Assembly (NCBI GenBank): GCA_031761405.1
Contig: JASEVX010000003.1
Span: forward strand, 15,180,973-15,244,972
Direction of reading: 5' to 3'
DNA from: Serripes groenlandicus
Taxonomy: Eukaryota > Mollusca > Bivalvia > Cardiida > Cardiidae
DNA: 64,000 nucleotides
The translations under genes were made by a program, and so were the position numbers. How positions within the stretch are numbered: position 1 is the stretch's first letter; each line of letters begins with the position of its first letter. Under the pieces are notes generated by a model that was not told where the DNA came from, made no database searches, and saw only the letters and a list, made by a program, of their open reading frames with translations. Positions 35,901 to 46,424 of this stretch are shown one piece after another.

Positions 35901-38900
35901 AGTTAACATCTAATTTCAGTTAACCCTTTCCCACATACAACAAATATGCAGCAGAAGAATTCTTGGCAATACTGTTAAAAAGTCTCCACAAAATGAGAGA
36001 TGAACTATGAAAAAGAGTTAAAAACATTGCGGCAAAAGTTCTCCTTTTGCCACAATGTCTTCAAAAGTCGTCTGCTGCAGCTGTGGTGCGTCTATAAGTG
36101 GGAAAGGGTTAAGGTCCCCTTATACTGCCGAATTCAGTGTGATGGTATGGTGCTTTTTACGCCGCTTTCAACAGTATTTAAGTAATATCTCGGCCTGCCC
36201 TGGATTAATTACCAGCAATACTGAGACCTACAGTACTGCTGGCCAGATTATAATGACACCGGCGCACCAGATGCAAAGTTTTCCCTGCAAATCTGAGTAC
36301 GAAGCAAATAAGCAATTACCATTTACCGTATTCAAAGTCTTTGGTGTGACCTGACCGGGGATCGAACCCCGATCTCCTGTGCTTGAGGCGGACGATCTAA
36401 CAACTACAACCTTCATATACATAGATCCCGACAAATAATTCCTATTTATAGTTAAAAACGTTCCAACATAAATGAGCCGTCCCGCGAGAAAACCAACATT
36501 ATGGCATCTGCGTAATGTATCTACCCGCGCAGATTAATCCGGTCCGACACATTCTGCCTCAGGGGGATAAAGGTATAGAGTAATGATTCCTGAAATAGAA
36601 AATCAACAGGAGGCGAAACGTGTCTGTCCGGGTTAGCCTGTGCGGCATGCTTAGGCTGATCAGGGTCAACACTTTACGAGGAGTCCATCATGTTGGTTTT
36701 CGGGCGAGACGGCTCAATTATGTATGTCATTCAACCGCTCTCGTGATGTCTATTGCTGTCTCCAGAGCGACATGTAACGGGTTTGGGTTTGGGTCTAAGT
36801 TTGGTCATATCTAAGACATGTCTCCTTGAGCGGCATTTATCGCCTTTTCTATAATAAAAAAAATTGTCATTTAATGCCTTTTCATTTATAAGTATTAATC
36901 CCCATATTTCTGTTCCAATTCTGCAATTTCATGGTGATAGTTACCTTGTTTGATCAAAGTGGAATTTTACTGAATACATGTATCACAGTATGCACTACTT
37001 AGATGTACAAGTTCTACTCTCTCAGAGTATGCTAAACGTATATTCAATATTGGGCTAATAAGGGAAACATGACCTTTTATATACATGTACTAGTCTAGGA
37101 AGTTTTATCCTACAAAATGCTTTGTTTGCAGAGCAACATGGAAGCAACCCTTTATTACTCTTTTCTATAACAGACATAAGGCATTTTCCTGTTTCACCCT
37201 TTGAATCGTCTTGAACCGTTTGTGAATATTAGCCAACAGTGTCTTCTTGATATTCCTAAAATTGGCTATTGAAACTGGACATCCATCTATCCATCTATCT
37301 ATAGCCGGGTCATTGTTACGACCTAGTGTTGACATATTCTTGATCAGACTGAGCACATGCCGATCTGGATCAACATTGATGGAAAATGTCAAAAGCAATT
37401 TCGCACTGCGTAAGTGCTTATATAAATGTTCTACTCTTAGGTTGGGATATATCGTCTTTGAACCTCGCCGATTCAATGGAACGGGCAAAGGTGCTCGATT
37501 ATAACCTGCAGATCCAATTACGCCCCTTGATGGAACAGATGAAGCCACGCCCATCAGTGTATTTCCCAGACTTCATTGCCGCCAACCAAGCAGATCGCGC
37601 CGATAACGTATTGAAGGGAACCAAACAGGAACTTCTAACACAGATTCGCCAAGACATAAGAGATTTCCGGGCAACCAGCGGCGTGGATAAAGTGATAGTT
37701 CTATGGACAGCTAACACGGAACGGTACAGTGAACTGGACTTTGACGTTAACGGTACGGCCGATAATCTACTTAACAGTATTAAAAGGAACGAGAGCGAAG
37801 TGTCGCCATCAACCTTGTTTGCCGTGGCCTGTATTCTGGAAGGGGTAGGTTCACACTTATTTTTAGCCATCCCGCGAGAAAACCAACATTATGGCATCTG
37901 CGTAATGTATCGAACAGATCAGCCTGCGCTGTTCGCGCAGACTGATCCGGGCCGACACATTCCGTCTCAGGGGGAGAGATGTATAGAGTATTGATTTCTG
38001 AAACCGAAAATACAGAGGAGGCGAAAAGTTTCTATCCGGGTAAGCTTGCGTGGCATCCTTAGGCTGATCCGGGTCGAAACTTTACGCAGAGTCCATACTG
38101 TTGGTTTTCTCGCGGAACGGCTCAATTATAATAGTTTGAGGAATAGCGAATCCGCCGTATGTTTTTTGTTAAACGTAACCAAGCATGCGGGTGGACAATG
38201 AAGGCTCATGTGATACCGTACGCATGCGCAGACTTCAAGTACTCTTCATCGTTTGTTTATTTGTTTTATTAGGGTTTTACCCGTTTCAACATAATTTCAG
38301 TTATATCATGATGATAGGTAATTTTTTCACGATCCATTGGTAAACAAACAACACTAGGCTAGGAAATGTGCCTTTCTCAATGACACTCCACCATTACCGC
38401 TGCGACTGGAGATTGAACCTCGGGACGCACTGCTCCAGATCCACGACGCTCGCCACTCGACTACGGTAGTGTCGTAATCTTCACAGTAAATGTATGAAGA
38501 TGAAACAGGACCTAAAATCGCTTGGCGCAAATCAAATCCATTTATCTTTTAGGTTACCTATATCAACGGATCACCCCAAAACACATTTGTACCGGGATGC
38601 ATAGAACTGGCAGAGAAGAAGAAAGTTTTTATATCGGGCGACGATTTCAAGTCGGGCCAGACTAAACTAAAGTCGGTTCTGGTCGACTTTCTGGTTAGTG
38701 CTGGAATCAAACCCCAATCCATCGTCAGTTACAACCATTTGGGGAACAATGATGGAAAGAATCTCAGTGCACCTCAGACGTTTAGATCAAAGGAGGTAAG
38801 TCTGGTCAGGAAGGATTTTCTGATTTTTTAATTATTTTTATGCCTCAGACACTTAGATAAAAGAGGTTAGGTTGGAAAGACCTTCTGATTTTTAGCTCGA

Positions 38901-40450
38901 CTTTTGAAAAAACGAGAGCTATTGTCATGACCCTGGCGTCGTCGTCGGCGTGATCGTCCGGTTAAGGTTTTTTGTTGGCGGCGGCGTGGTCGTCTGGTTA
39001 AGGTTTTTTTTTGGCGGCGCCGTTGTCGTCCGGTTAAGGTTTTTTGTTCAGCTCAGCTTTTTTTCTGTTTTCTGTTTTCTATCAGTTGAGCGTCTGTGCC
39101 GTACGCGGTGCTCTTGTTTAATTCAGCCTGTGCAAACCCACAGATTGATACATATCTACACTATTTATATATAGCTTGCACAAGCTTCTGTAGCTTCCTG
39201 GTTAGACTAAAGAGGTAGACAATAGGCTCTGAATCTGCCAAATCGTGTTCTTTTCATTATTTTGTCGACGTGTGATCAAGTGTTTCTCAACTTCAGGGGC
39301 GTAGCTTGGCAACAATCTATGTGTAGGCCGTCTCGTGAGAAAATCAAGATTGTGCGTTAAGTATCGACCCGGATCAGCCTAAGCATGCCACACAGGCCTA
39401 CCCGGATAGACACTTTTCGCCTCCTGTGGATTTTCTGTTTCAGGAATCACTACTCTATACATCTATCCCCCTAAGACGGAATGTGTGTGCCGAATCAGTC
39501 TGCGCGGACAGCGCAGGCTGATCTGGTCGATACATTACGCAGATGTCTATCGCCGCAGCTACATTTTGGGGCATTTTGAGAAAAAAGTGTAGGCACGTGC
39601 CTACAGTGCCTAAAGAGAGCTACGCCCCTGATTAATTAATTAAGCATGACCACATTTTATGTTTTCAATAGTCTGATAGAATGTCTTCAAAATACTTTAC
39701 AATGTGTAGGCTTTTCCCATATGTATAACATCGATACATTGCTGTTTCATATTTCCTTATATATATATTTATACATATTAATGTATTATGAGTAATACAA
39801 TGTTGAAATTGAATTGAATTGTATATTTTACCACGCACTGACTAATATCGTATTTACATTTTCAGATTTCCAAGAGCAGCGTCGTTGACGATATGGTGGA
39901 GTCTAACAGTATGTTATACCCGGACGGCAGGAGACCAGATCACTGCGTCGTCATTAAGTACGTGCCCCACGTGGGTGACAGTAAACGTGCCATGGACGAG
40001 TACATGTCAGAAATCATGATGGGAGGTTCGAACACCCTAGTCATACACAACACGTGCGAGGATTCCTTGTTAGCGAGTCCGTTAATCATTGACTTGGTCG
40101 TTCTTGCCGAACTGTGTGAACGAATCCAGTTCAAAACAGAGACGGAAACTTCTTACCAGAGTTTTAACGCAGTTCTGTCTTTTCTTAGCTACATGTGCAA
40201 AGCTCCCCTCGTGCCAAAAGGGACACCAGTTATTAATTCGCTATTTCGTCAACGATGTTGCATTGAAAATGTACTACGCGCATGCGTTGGTTTAGCCCCA
40301 ACGAATCACATGTTACTTGAATACAAGCATGCGCAGATAGAACATAAAATATGCAAATCAGCCGTCGTGACCAAGAATGTATCAGCTGCCAATGGACACG
40401 ATTCTATTCTGACTCACACACGTCACTTGTCCGATGAAGTAGAGAAATAG
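32769..40450 (+). CDS. ISYNA1: Inositol-3-phosphate synthase, six coding exons
   Basis: The enzyme converts glucose 6-phosphate to 1D-myo-inositol 3-phosphate using bound NAD, the first step of inositol synthesis, in the cytosol. Coding exons are 32769-32927, 33819-33951, 35784-35897, 37441-37844, 38553-38795 and 39866-40450. All introns are GT-AG, and phases match, giving 545 codons plus stop; human ISYNA1 has about 558. Visible motifs are the nucleotide-binding GWGGNNGST (63-71), LWTANTER (223-230), NGSPQNTF (275-282), the lysine-rich [13 protein letters not shown] (299-311), [10 protein letters not shown] (329-338) and [10 protein letters not shown] (388-397). The start ATG sits six bases after a TTACAG acceptor, so a 5' untranslated exon probably lies upstream. 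The C-terminal tail after about residue 490 is poorly conserved, as usual. No frameshift or stop was seen; the gene looks functional. Confidence 0.97.
33058..33613 (+). mobile_element. Three tandem MITE-T copies in ISYNA1 intron 1
   Basis: Copies start TTAACCCTTTCCCTCATACG at 33058, 33226 and 33385. The first two stop at CCGTCTGCT and run directly into the next TTAACCC. The third is complete, ending GAAAGGGTTAA. Copy 2 has extra small deletions relative to copy 1, so copies have diverged since duplication. Confidence 0.9.
33819..33951 (+). CDS. ISYNA1: ISYNA1 coding exon 2 (residues 54-98)
   Basis: The exon carries the NAD-binding glycine-rich segment [10 protein letters not shown] and the EANYLG motif. 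Acceptor TTCCAG|GTT, donor CTAG|GTATGT; a glycine codon is split after its first base. Confidence 0.96.
34064..34268 (+). mobile_element. Stand-alone SINE of the array type, intron 2
   Basis: Its head (AATAGAGCGTAGGCCTCTCG) and body (AGGAAGCAGACATCGAGCAT, ending AAATAAATAAG) match the SINE in array units 3, 5 and 9. This shows that the SINE is an independent mobile family. B box reads AATTCGAATCC. Confidence 0.8.
34300..34420 (-). mobile_element. SINE fragment, intron 2
   Basis: It contains GGCACTCCACCATGATCGCC, the inverse of the GGTCATGGTGGAGTGCC body. Head and tail are eroded. Confidence 0.6.
34972..35125 (+). mobile_element. SINE 3' part, intron 2
   Basis: It runs from GAAAAAGCAGCCAGTTGCTT through AACTGGCCGCCGTGATGTGA to an AATC tail; the tRNA head is missing. 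Confidence 0.75.
35387..35458 (+). mobile_element. tRNA-like SINE head fragment, intron 2
   Basis: The A-box-like GACTTGGTAGAGCG and B box GGTTCGAGCCC are present. It lacks a credible acceptor stem, so it is a SINE head or decayed tRNA rather than a working tRNA gene. Confidence 0.55.
35461..35690 (-). mobile_element. MITE-T, 230-bp copy, intron 2
   Basis: TTAA at both ends. The inverse-oriented copy ends 93 bp before the exon 3 acceptor. Confidence 0.88.
35784..35897 (+). CDS. ISYNA1: ISYNA1 coding exon 3 (residues 98-136)
   Basis: The exon encodes [11 protein letters not shown] and [12 protein letters not shown], family-typical. Acceptor CTTCAG|GT completes the split glycine, and donor GATG|GTAAGT splits the next one. 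Confidence 0.96.
35920..36112 (+). mobile_element. MITE-T, divergent 193-bp copy, intron 3
   Basis: It starts 22 bp after the exon 3 donor. Ends are TTAACCCTTTCCCACATACA and AAGTGGGAAAGGGTTAA. The interior is shorter than the 230-bp form, representing a subfamily. Confidence 0.82.
36143..36415 (-). mobile_element. SINE, intron 3
   Basis: The 3' domain TTTACGCCGCTTTCAACAGT is at the left and a tRNA-like head with GGGATCGAACCCCGATCTCC at the right, both in inverse orientation. Confidence 0.72.
36474..36715. mobile_element. MITE-G copy, intron 3
   Basis: Left end GAGCCGTCCCGCGAGAAAAC, right end TTTTCGGGCGAGACGGCTC. Flanks AAAT and AATT suggest a decayed duplication. Confidence 0.8.
37441..37844 (+). 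CDS. ISYNA1: ISYNA1 coding exon 4 (residues 136-270)
   Basis: This is the longest internal exon and holds [37 protein letters not shown] and [14 protein letters not shown]. Acceptor CTCTTAG|GT; donor GGG|GTAGGT in phase 0. Confidence 0.96.
37863..38124. mobile_element. MITE-G copy, intron 4, beside the donor
   Basis: The left end TAGCCATCCCGCGAGAAAAC begins about 18 bp after the exon 4 donor. The right end is TTCTCGCGGAACGGCTC. The interior is full length. Confidence 0.8.
38265..38475 (-). mobile_element. SINE, intron 4
   Basis: Inverse 3' domain (GGGTTTTACCCGTTTCAACA, TTATATCATGATG), body GACACTCCACCATTACCGC and a Ser/Leu-like head ending CGCCACTCGACTACGGT. Confidence 0.72.
38553..38795 (+). 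CDS. ISYNA1: ISYNA1 coding exon 5 (residues 271-351)
   Basis: The exon encodes the catalytic core: [24 protein letters not shown] and [16 protein letters not shown], then FRSKE. Acceptor TCTTTTAG|GTT, donor GAG|GTAAGT, both phase 0. Confidence 0.97.
38895..39060 (+). repeat. Short GC-rich tandem repeat, intron 5
   Basis: Three imperfect copies contain GTCGTCCGGTTAAGG followed by a T run and GGCGGCG. The lead-in AGCTCGACTTTTGAAAAAAC resembles a dispersed repeat I recall from bivalve genomes; that is not verified. Confidence 0.65.
39294..39630 (+). mobile_element. Composite CAGGGGCGTAGC element, intron 5
   Basis: This is the inverse-complement relative of 24324-24668, with the same end-truncated MITE-G and joints. 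Flanks ATT/CTT give no clear target duplication. Confidence 0.75.
39866..40450 (+). CDS. ISYNA1: ISYNA1 last coding exon (residues 352-545)
   Basis: Acceptor ATTTTCAG|ATT. It encodes [36 protein letters not shown]-like [12 protein letters not shown] and [17 protein letters not shown], then a variable tail ending in TAG. A possible polyadenylation signal AATAAA is at 41663, far downstream; the true 3' end is not known. Confidence 0.96.
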   Translation: MSKSSVVDDMVESNSMLYPDGRRPDHCVVIKYVPHVGDSKRAMDEYMSEIMMGGSNTLVIHNTCEDSLLASPLIIDLVVLAELCERIQFKTETETSYQSFNAVLSFLSYMCKAPLVPKGTPVINSLFRQRCCIENVLRACVGLAPTNHMLLEYKHAQIEHKICKSAVVTKNVSAANGHDSILTHTRHLSDEVEK

Positions 40451-40472
40451 TGATTAAACAAAACTTGATAAA

Positions 40473-40930
40473 TTGATTGATTAATTTGACCGTATTTCAG
40501 TTTTATCGCATCGGCCAAATCCGCTTACCATCATTCCAGTACACCATACATCATTCCTCCCAGACAACTGTCTACCATTCCACATATGAGCCATCCCGCG
40601 AGAAAACCAACAGTGTGGACTCTGCGTAAAGTATCGACCCGGATCAGCCTAAGCATGTCGCGCAGACTAATCCGGTCAGACACTGTTCGCCTCCTGTGGA
40701 TTTTCAGGAATCATTACTTTATACCTCTATCCCCCTGATAGGGAATGTGTCGGCCCGGATGAGCCTGTGTGGATTGCGCAGGCTGATCTGGATCGATACA
40801 TTACGCAGAGTCCACCATGTTGGTTTTTGTCGCGAGACGGCTCATATACTTTGTATTCATTGGAGGAATATAAACAGAACTAGTCAGACTGATCTTTTGT
40901 CAGTCATGGGAAAGAACGGATGGTGGAACC
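40473..40930 (-). mobile_element. SINE interrupted by MITE-G
   Basis: The left part ends TCTACCATTCCACATAT. The right part resumes at 40844 with ATATACTTTGTATTCATTGG, matching the SINE stretch that elsewhere reads CCACATAGACTGTTAGCCCA, TTGGTGGAAG. The MITE duplicated ATAT. Confidence 0.7.
40588..40843. mobile_element. MITE-G copy with ATAT duplication
   Basis: Ends GAGCCATCCCGCGAGAAAAC and TTTGTCGCGAGACGGCTC, flanked by ATAT on both sides, inserted in a SINE. Confidence 0.88.
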
Positions 40931-41230
40931 GTTGGCGTTGATGTTCAGTCTGATCTTGATCGTCATTCCTCGTTGATTACCGAATCTCAGTGATGCCAGG
41001 ATGTCATTTTGTCCTTATGCATCTGCGTATATAATGTTCATTATGAGCAATTCCTGCATTTGTAATAATGTTTTCAAAACAAAATTATCAAGTCGGATAA
41101 AGTTAAACACTTGGACATTCGATGTAAATTTATACAGTATATTTAGTTTTGTTGAATTTATACAATATACCTCATATACCTTTATGTGGGAAAGGGCCAA
41201 TGACTTTTATTATTTTATATTTAAAATGCA

Positions 41231-41434
41231 TTAACCCTTTCCCTCATACAGACGCTTTCTGACGCCTCTGCAGCAGACGGCTTTTTGAAAACATAGTGAC
41301 AAAAGAAGAAATTGCACAAAACGTGTAATTTCTCCTTTTGCAACAATGTTTTCCACTTTTTGTCATAGATTATCCCTGACAAAATATGTTCAAAGTCGTC
41401 TGCTGCAGAATTGTCGTATGAGGGAAAGCGTTAA
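41231..41434 (-). mobile_element. MITE-T copy, inverse orientation
   Basis: TTAA ends with one internal deletion after TCATAGATTATCC. The right end is GAGGGAAAGCGTTAA, one base changed. Confidence 0.85.
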
Positions 41435-41464
41435 CTACATTATTTAATAAGTCCAACATACAAA

Positions 41465-41578
41465 GCAGACGACCTGGAAAATATTATAATCACATATATG
41501 GAATCTCCTATAAATGAAAGAACGATTATTAAATAAAGTTGAAGACATTTCTCATTATGTCTGTGTAAAAGGGTTATA
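41465..41578 (+). mobile_element. MITE-T fragment
   Basis: AAAGCAGACGACCTGGAAAA to TGTAAAAGGGTTA, with the interior partly lost. Confidence 0.5.
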
Positions 41579-41854
41579 TATTATGTCATACAATTTTACA
41601 TTATCCTCTGTTGATTTTTGTTGATTTGTGCTAATCACATTTTAAAATCGTGCCTTCGATGAAATAAAGATGCAAATATTTTAAGTCGTTTTCTAATGAA
41701 ATTATACATTTTATCAAATTATTCAGAAGATTTGATGACTCATGTTGCAAAACTCACAATCATGAAACATACAAGAAATATATATTCATGGTCCATCTAC
41801 CCATAGATATATAAACACATGTGTTTATATGTCTCTGATCAACCTTTTCCATGT
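41579..41854. other. AT-rich stretch with a polyadenylation-like signal
   Basis: AATAAA at 41663-41668 on the + strand could serve ISYNA1 but lies 1.2 kb past its stop. Nothing else was recognised. Confidence 0.25.
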
Positions 41855-42086
41855 GAGCTGTTCCACGAGAAAACCAACATTATGGATCAGCTTAAGCATG
41901 CCATGCAGGCTAATCCGGGCCGACACATTCCGTCTCAGGGTGGTAGAGGTATAGAGTAATGATTCCAGAAAAATCCACAGGAGGCGAAAAGTGTCTGCCC
42001 GGATTAGTCTGCACGGCATGCTTAGGCTGATCCGGGTCGATACTTTACGCAGAGTCCATACTGTTTTTTTTCTCGTGAAACTGCTC
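41855..42086. mobile_element. MITE-G copy with ATGT duplication
   Basis: Ends GAGCTGTTCCACGAGAAAAC and TTCTCGTGAAACTGCTC, flanked on both sides by ATGT. Confidence 0.88.
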
Positions 42087-42087
42087 A

Positions 42088-42456
42088 TGTATATTTAACA
42101 AATCCCCCAGAGACCTAAAATGACCATGATACAAACCGTTTTGAGTTATGTTCATCAACAACACTTCGATTATTGCCTCCATACTTATGGCGAAAAAATC
42201 CGACTCAATTATTCTTATTTCGCCAGTGACTTACTATAATAGTATACACCTTTGAAACAGTCACATGTAAATTCAATCCCATTAAAACCAGACAAGACAT
42301 TCGCTGCAGTAGTAAACGGCCGTATGGTTCGAATGTGTGACGCGTACATGTCGTCTCAGATTGACCTTTACGTCATCCAATCAACGTGTCGTCTACAAAA
42401 TCGTTAGTTATCAACCAGAGAGATACATGAAGCGGTGATTGCCGAGTGTGGATTAT
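42088..42456. other. No gene recognised
   Basis: Apparently unique sequence; no exon-like frame with splice sites was seen. Confidence 0.4.
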
Positions 42457-42687
42457 TCAACCCTTTACCCTCATACGAAAATTCTGCAGCAGACGACTTT
42501 GAACACATTTTGTCAAAGAACAGAAAATCTCTATAAATAAATGGATAACCTATGACTAAAAGTTGAAAACATTGTGGCAAAAGAAGAAATTGCTCGTTTT
42601 GAGCAAATTCTTCTTTGGTCACTATGTTTTCAAAAAGCCGTCTGCTGCAGAGGCGTCAGAAAACGTCTATATGAGGGAAAGGGTTAA
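42457..42687 (+). mobile_element. MITE-T copy
   Basis: The left end has mutated to TTCAACCCTTTACCCTCATA; the right end GAGGGAAAGGGTTAA is intact. Confidence 0.82.
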
Positions 42688-42750
42688 CTATATTGAATCA
42701 ATTCAGGCCGACGTTTTATGTCGTCAGATACAACATACGTACATCGAAGT

Positions 42751-42806
42751 AAGATAATATAAGATATAATATAAGATATAATATAAGATATAATATAAGA
42801 TAAGAC
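42751..42806. repeat. 12-bp AT-rich tandem repeat
   Basis: ATAAGATATAAT repeats about four and a half times. Confidence 0.9.
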
Positions 42807-43005
42807 AATTGTTTATTAACGTGACCTGTGTGAATTAACAGACATGAACAACATGTTTTATACAAAGTTACCACACCCGACCCGCTTGGCCTATAAGTGA
42901 CTATGACTATACACATAGTACAATACATGAAGTATTTGTGTCTGATTTTAAGGAGATGAAACACTGTTTTGAACTAGTCTGACATCGACTTCTCTCCCTT
43001 TGAAT

Positions 43006-43403
43006 TTAACCCTTTCCCAAAATACGACACATCTGCTGCAGGCGACTATGAAAGATCGATACAAACTACATAACAGCCGTCCCGCGAGGCGAGAAAACCA
43101 ACATTATGGCGTCTGCGTAATGTATCGACCCAGGTCAGCCTGCGCAGTCCGCGCAGACTGATCCGGGCCGACACATTCCGGGTCGGCTCAATTATGATAT
43201 TTGCAGCAGTCGACTTGGAAAACAGCTTGGCAACAATGCGGATAATCCTTATAAATGCAAGCGTAATTATTGAATACAGATGAAAATGTTATGACAAAAC
43301 GAGAAATTGCTCATCATGAACAATTTCTCCTTTTGCCTCAATGTTTTAAAAAGTCATTTCCCTGCAGACGCGACAAAATGCGTCTGTAGGTGGGAAAGGA
43401 TGA
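43006..43403 (+). mobile_element. MITE-T with a MITE-G inserted
   Basis: Left end TTAACCCTTTCCCAAAATAC and right end GTGGGAAAGGATGAA belong to MITE-T. The middle holds the MITE-G remnant at 43074-43190. The central inverted GCTCATCATGAAC is still visible. Confidence 0.72.
43074..43190. mobile_element. MITE-G, internally deleted
   Basis: It starts CAGCCGTCCCGCGAGGCGAG and ends GGGTCGGCTCA, only about 117 bp. The right TIR joins directly to ACACATTCCG, so more than half is lost. Confidence 0.75.
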
Positions 43404-43932
43404 ATACAACAAGCACTTGTGTAAAATTGTAACAGATACATATATCGGTGAAAAAAATAGAATTTTATGAATTGTTGTTTTAAATTAATGAATAAATTAA
43501 AATAAATTAAAAAAATATATAACAAGCTTGATCCCCCTTTGTTTTTAATAACATAGTTACACTTTTATTTTTATTATAGAGACATTACGTATTGCTGTCC
43601 TGATTCTTTAAGGGGCATTTATAAATAGATACTTGTGATTAGCAATTAATCCTATAAATAAAACGAGCTTTCTCACCTGAAATCAGCATTATTTGCGTTT
43701 TGCAAAAATGTAATTATAAAATATTCAAAAACTCTTATAACACTAAAAATGGAATCACGTTTATCATGTAATATTTACTTTAGGAAATTCGGCGCTGAAA
43801 GGGCAAATTATCAATTAAATCAATTAAATCATAGTTTCTTGGTGATTACATGAATAATTTACTAACCCAAAGAGGTCAGAATATATGTCACGTCCTTCAT
43901 AATTTCAAGTACTTCCTTTTGTAAATTAATCT
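43404..43932. other. AT-rich stretch, no gene
   Basis: Simple AAATTAA-type stretches near 43480-43520 are the only structure noticed. Confidence 0.4.
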
Positions 43933-44279
43933 CAGGTACTGAACAGTTGAAGATTAGTGTGTTCATAAGGGTAACGTTCAGGTACTGAACAGTTGAAGAT
44001 TACCATGATCATAAGGGTAAAGTTCAGGTACTGAACAGTTGAAGATTACTGTGATCATAAGGGTAAAGTTCAGGTACTAAACAGTTGAAGATTATCGTGA
44101 TCATAAGGGTAACGTTCAGGTACTGAACAGTTGAAGATAAGTGTGATCATAAGGGTAACGTTCAGGTACTGAACAGTTGAAGATTACCATGATCATAAGG
44201 GTAAAGTTCAGGTACTGAACAGTTGAAGATTACCGTGATCATAAGGGTAACGTTCAGGTACTGAACAGTTGAAGATTAG
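43933..44279. repeat. 46-bp minisatellite, about 7.5 copies
   Basis: The unit contains CAGGTACTGAACAGTTGAAG and TGATCATAAGGGTAA. The same repeat forms a second array at 47690-48368. Confidence 0.95.
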
Positions 44280-44364
44280 TGGCCGGACGGCTTTTATTGC
44301 AATTAGAGCGGAAAGAGTTAAAAGGACGATCGAAATCGGGGAAGTTTTTTTGATATCAATATGT

Positions 44365-44872
44365 TCCCGCATACAACACGCTTATAAAATCATCAGGCCA
44401 AAACTGTTAATAATCTCTATAAATGAAAGTATATTTGAGCCGTCCCGCGAGAAAACCAACATGGCGGACTCTTCGTAAAGTATAAACCCGGATCAACCTA
44501 AGCATGCCGCACAGGCTTACCCGGATTGACTCTTTTCGCCTCCTGTGTATTTTCTGTTTCAGGAATCATTACTATATACCTCTATCCCCCTGAGACGGAA
44601 TGTGTTGGCCCGGACCAGTCTGCGCGGATTGCGCAGACTGATCTGGGTCAATACATTACGCAGAGGCCATACTATTGGTTTTCTCGCGCAGGCTTGTGTC
44701 GAGGCAATGCTAATACAATGTCAAAGAGTTTACAAGGACGGCTCATTTGTTGAATACAGATGAAGACATATTGATAAAAAAAAATGAGCAATTTTTACTT
44801 TTGCCACAATGTTTTCAAAACTCGTTTGCTGCAGATGAGTTTAACGTGTCGTGTCTTCAAGTGAGACAGGGT
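44365..44872 (+). mobile_element. MITE-T split by MITE-G
   Basis: Left part ends ATAATCTCTATAAATGAAAG; right part resumes TTGTTGAATACAGATGAAGA and ends TCAAGTGAGACAGGGTA. The sequence between is MITE-G. Confidence 0.68.
44437..44744. mobile_element. MITE-G copy with ATTT duplication
   Basis: Flanks are ATTT on both sides. The right TIR is interrupted by about 45 bp of unrelated sequence between GGTTTTCTCGCG and GGACGGCTC. Confidence 0.85.
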
Positions 44873-45164
44873 ATATGGCAATTACAATCAAATTCAATCC
44901 CTCTCCACAGGCGTATAAGCCCTTACGAGCAGCGCTCAAATAACACGAACACTAGATATATCTGCCAGCGCATTCATGCTATCTGATACAAATACACAAT
45001 GTGTGTCATAAGTTTCTGGCGAAAAGTTCTGGTGATCTACACAGGTCGCTAATGCATGTACGGTTGGGAATCTCAGACCACTGCTCATATGTTTGCCAAA
45101 GTTTGGTCGAGTGTCAAACGCACATGATAATGTGCCTGTAGACAAGTGAAGACCCGGATCATCT

Positions 45165-45412
45165 GAGTCGTTCCACGAGAAAACCAACATTGTGGACTAT
45201 ATGCGTAAAGTTTCGATCCGAACCAGCCTAAGCATGCCGCGCAGGTTAACCCGGCAGACACACTTAGCCTGCTGTGTATATCATTACTATACGCCTCTAT
45301 CCCCCTGTGACGGAATGTGTTGGCCCGGATTTGCCTGCGAGAAATGTGTTGGCTGATGTGGGTCGATTCATTACGTATAGTCAATAATGTTGGTTTTCTC
45401 GTGGAACGGCTC
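45165..45412. mobile_element. MITE-G copy with ATCT duplication
   Basis: Ends GAGTCGTTCCACGAGAAAAC and TTCTCGTGGAACGGCTC, flanked on both sides by ATCT. Confidence 0.88.
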
Positions 45413-45511
45413 ATCTGTATTGTTCCATTTCAATTCAAGAAATCGTGAAGTAATCTTCAAATAAAGACTTGAAATACTGTTCAGATTAAAGGAATATGTC
45501 AAAAGTCCGAA

Positions 45512-45641
45512 GCCAATTTCCGGGCGCAGAGTTGATGTTCATATTCGGTACAATTCCCGGGCGCAGAGTTGATGTTCATATGCGGTACAATTCCCGGGCG
45601 CAGAGTTGATGTTCATATGCGGTACAATTCCCGGGCGCAGA
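45512..45641. repeat. 37-bp tandem repeat, 3.5 copies
   Basis: Unit CAATTCCCGGGCGCAGAGTT plus GATGTTCATATGCGGTA. Confidence 0.92.
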
Positions 45642-45707
45642 TAAGTTTAAGTTTTCGATGTTTGCACTTTGTGTATGTCGATGATCCGTGAATTTGATTG
45701 ATTTGAT

Positions 45708-45945
45708 TTGATTGATTGGAGTTTAACGCCGTTTTCAACAATTATTCTATCATATCACGACGACCAGTTCACCTATTCATGTGTTTCCAGGCTTCCTCAC
45801 GTATACTTTTCCACATAGACGGTTAGCCCATTGGTGGAAGACGAATGACGCTGGTCTCAATGACGTTTGTCAAACGTCGGGAAGAATGTTGGCAGGGCTG
45901 GGGTTCGAACTCACAACCCCTGGATTGGCAACCCGTGCATTTGAT
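45708..45945 (-). mobile_element. SINE, arm X
   Basis: TTTAACGCCGTTTTCAACAA at the left, GGGTTCGAACTCACAACCCC at the right; the tRNA head is incomplete. Confidence 0.75.
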
Positions 45946-46051
45946 AAAACCTTATGAACCCCTCCGTTGTAAAAAGGTACAGTTTGACTTTTGAGAAGGG
46001 GAATAGGTTCAGATCAGCCTGCAAATCTTATCAGATCTATCTTATTATAAA

Positions 46052-46246
46052 GGAATCCGCTGAGGTCAAGTGTTAAGCGTCGAGGATTTGAAACCGGGTA
46101 TCCCGCGTTCGATCCCCAGTTGCGGCACTGGGTCATGGTGGAGTGCCCTTGGCACATTTTCTAACTACTGGTTTGTTTACCCAGGGATCATGAATAAGTT
46201 AACTGTCGCCGTGATATAACTGAAATAATGTTGAAAGCGGCGTAAC
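46052..46246 (+). mobile_element. SINE, arm X, ending in poly-C
   Basis: Ser/Leu-like head CCGCTGAGGTCAAGTGTTAA, B box GTTCGATCCCC, 3' domain GTCGCCGTGATATAACTGAA. The tail continues into a C run at about 46246-46258. Confidence 0.78.
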
Positions 46247-46424
46247 CCCCCCCCCCCCTTTTCCCCCACCCAGACGTTGACTGAACCTTCTGACAAGTTT
46301 GTGTAAGTATGTGAACAAAGATTATCTTGATCAGACTGTGCGAATACGCGGGCTGATTTGTATCTTCGCTGTTCACAAAATGCGATTTGTACCCTTTTTC
46401 CAAGTCCATTATAATATGATCGTT

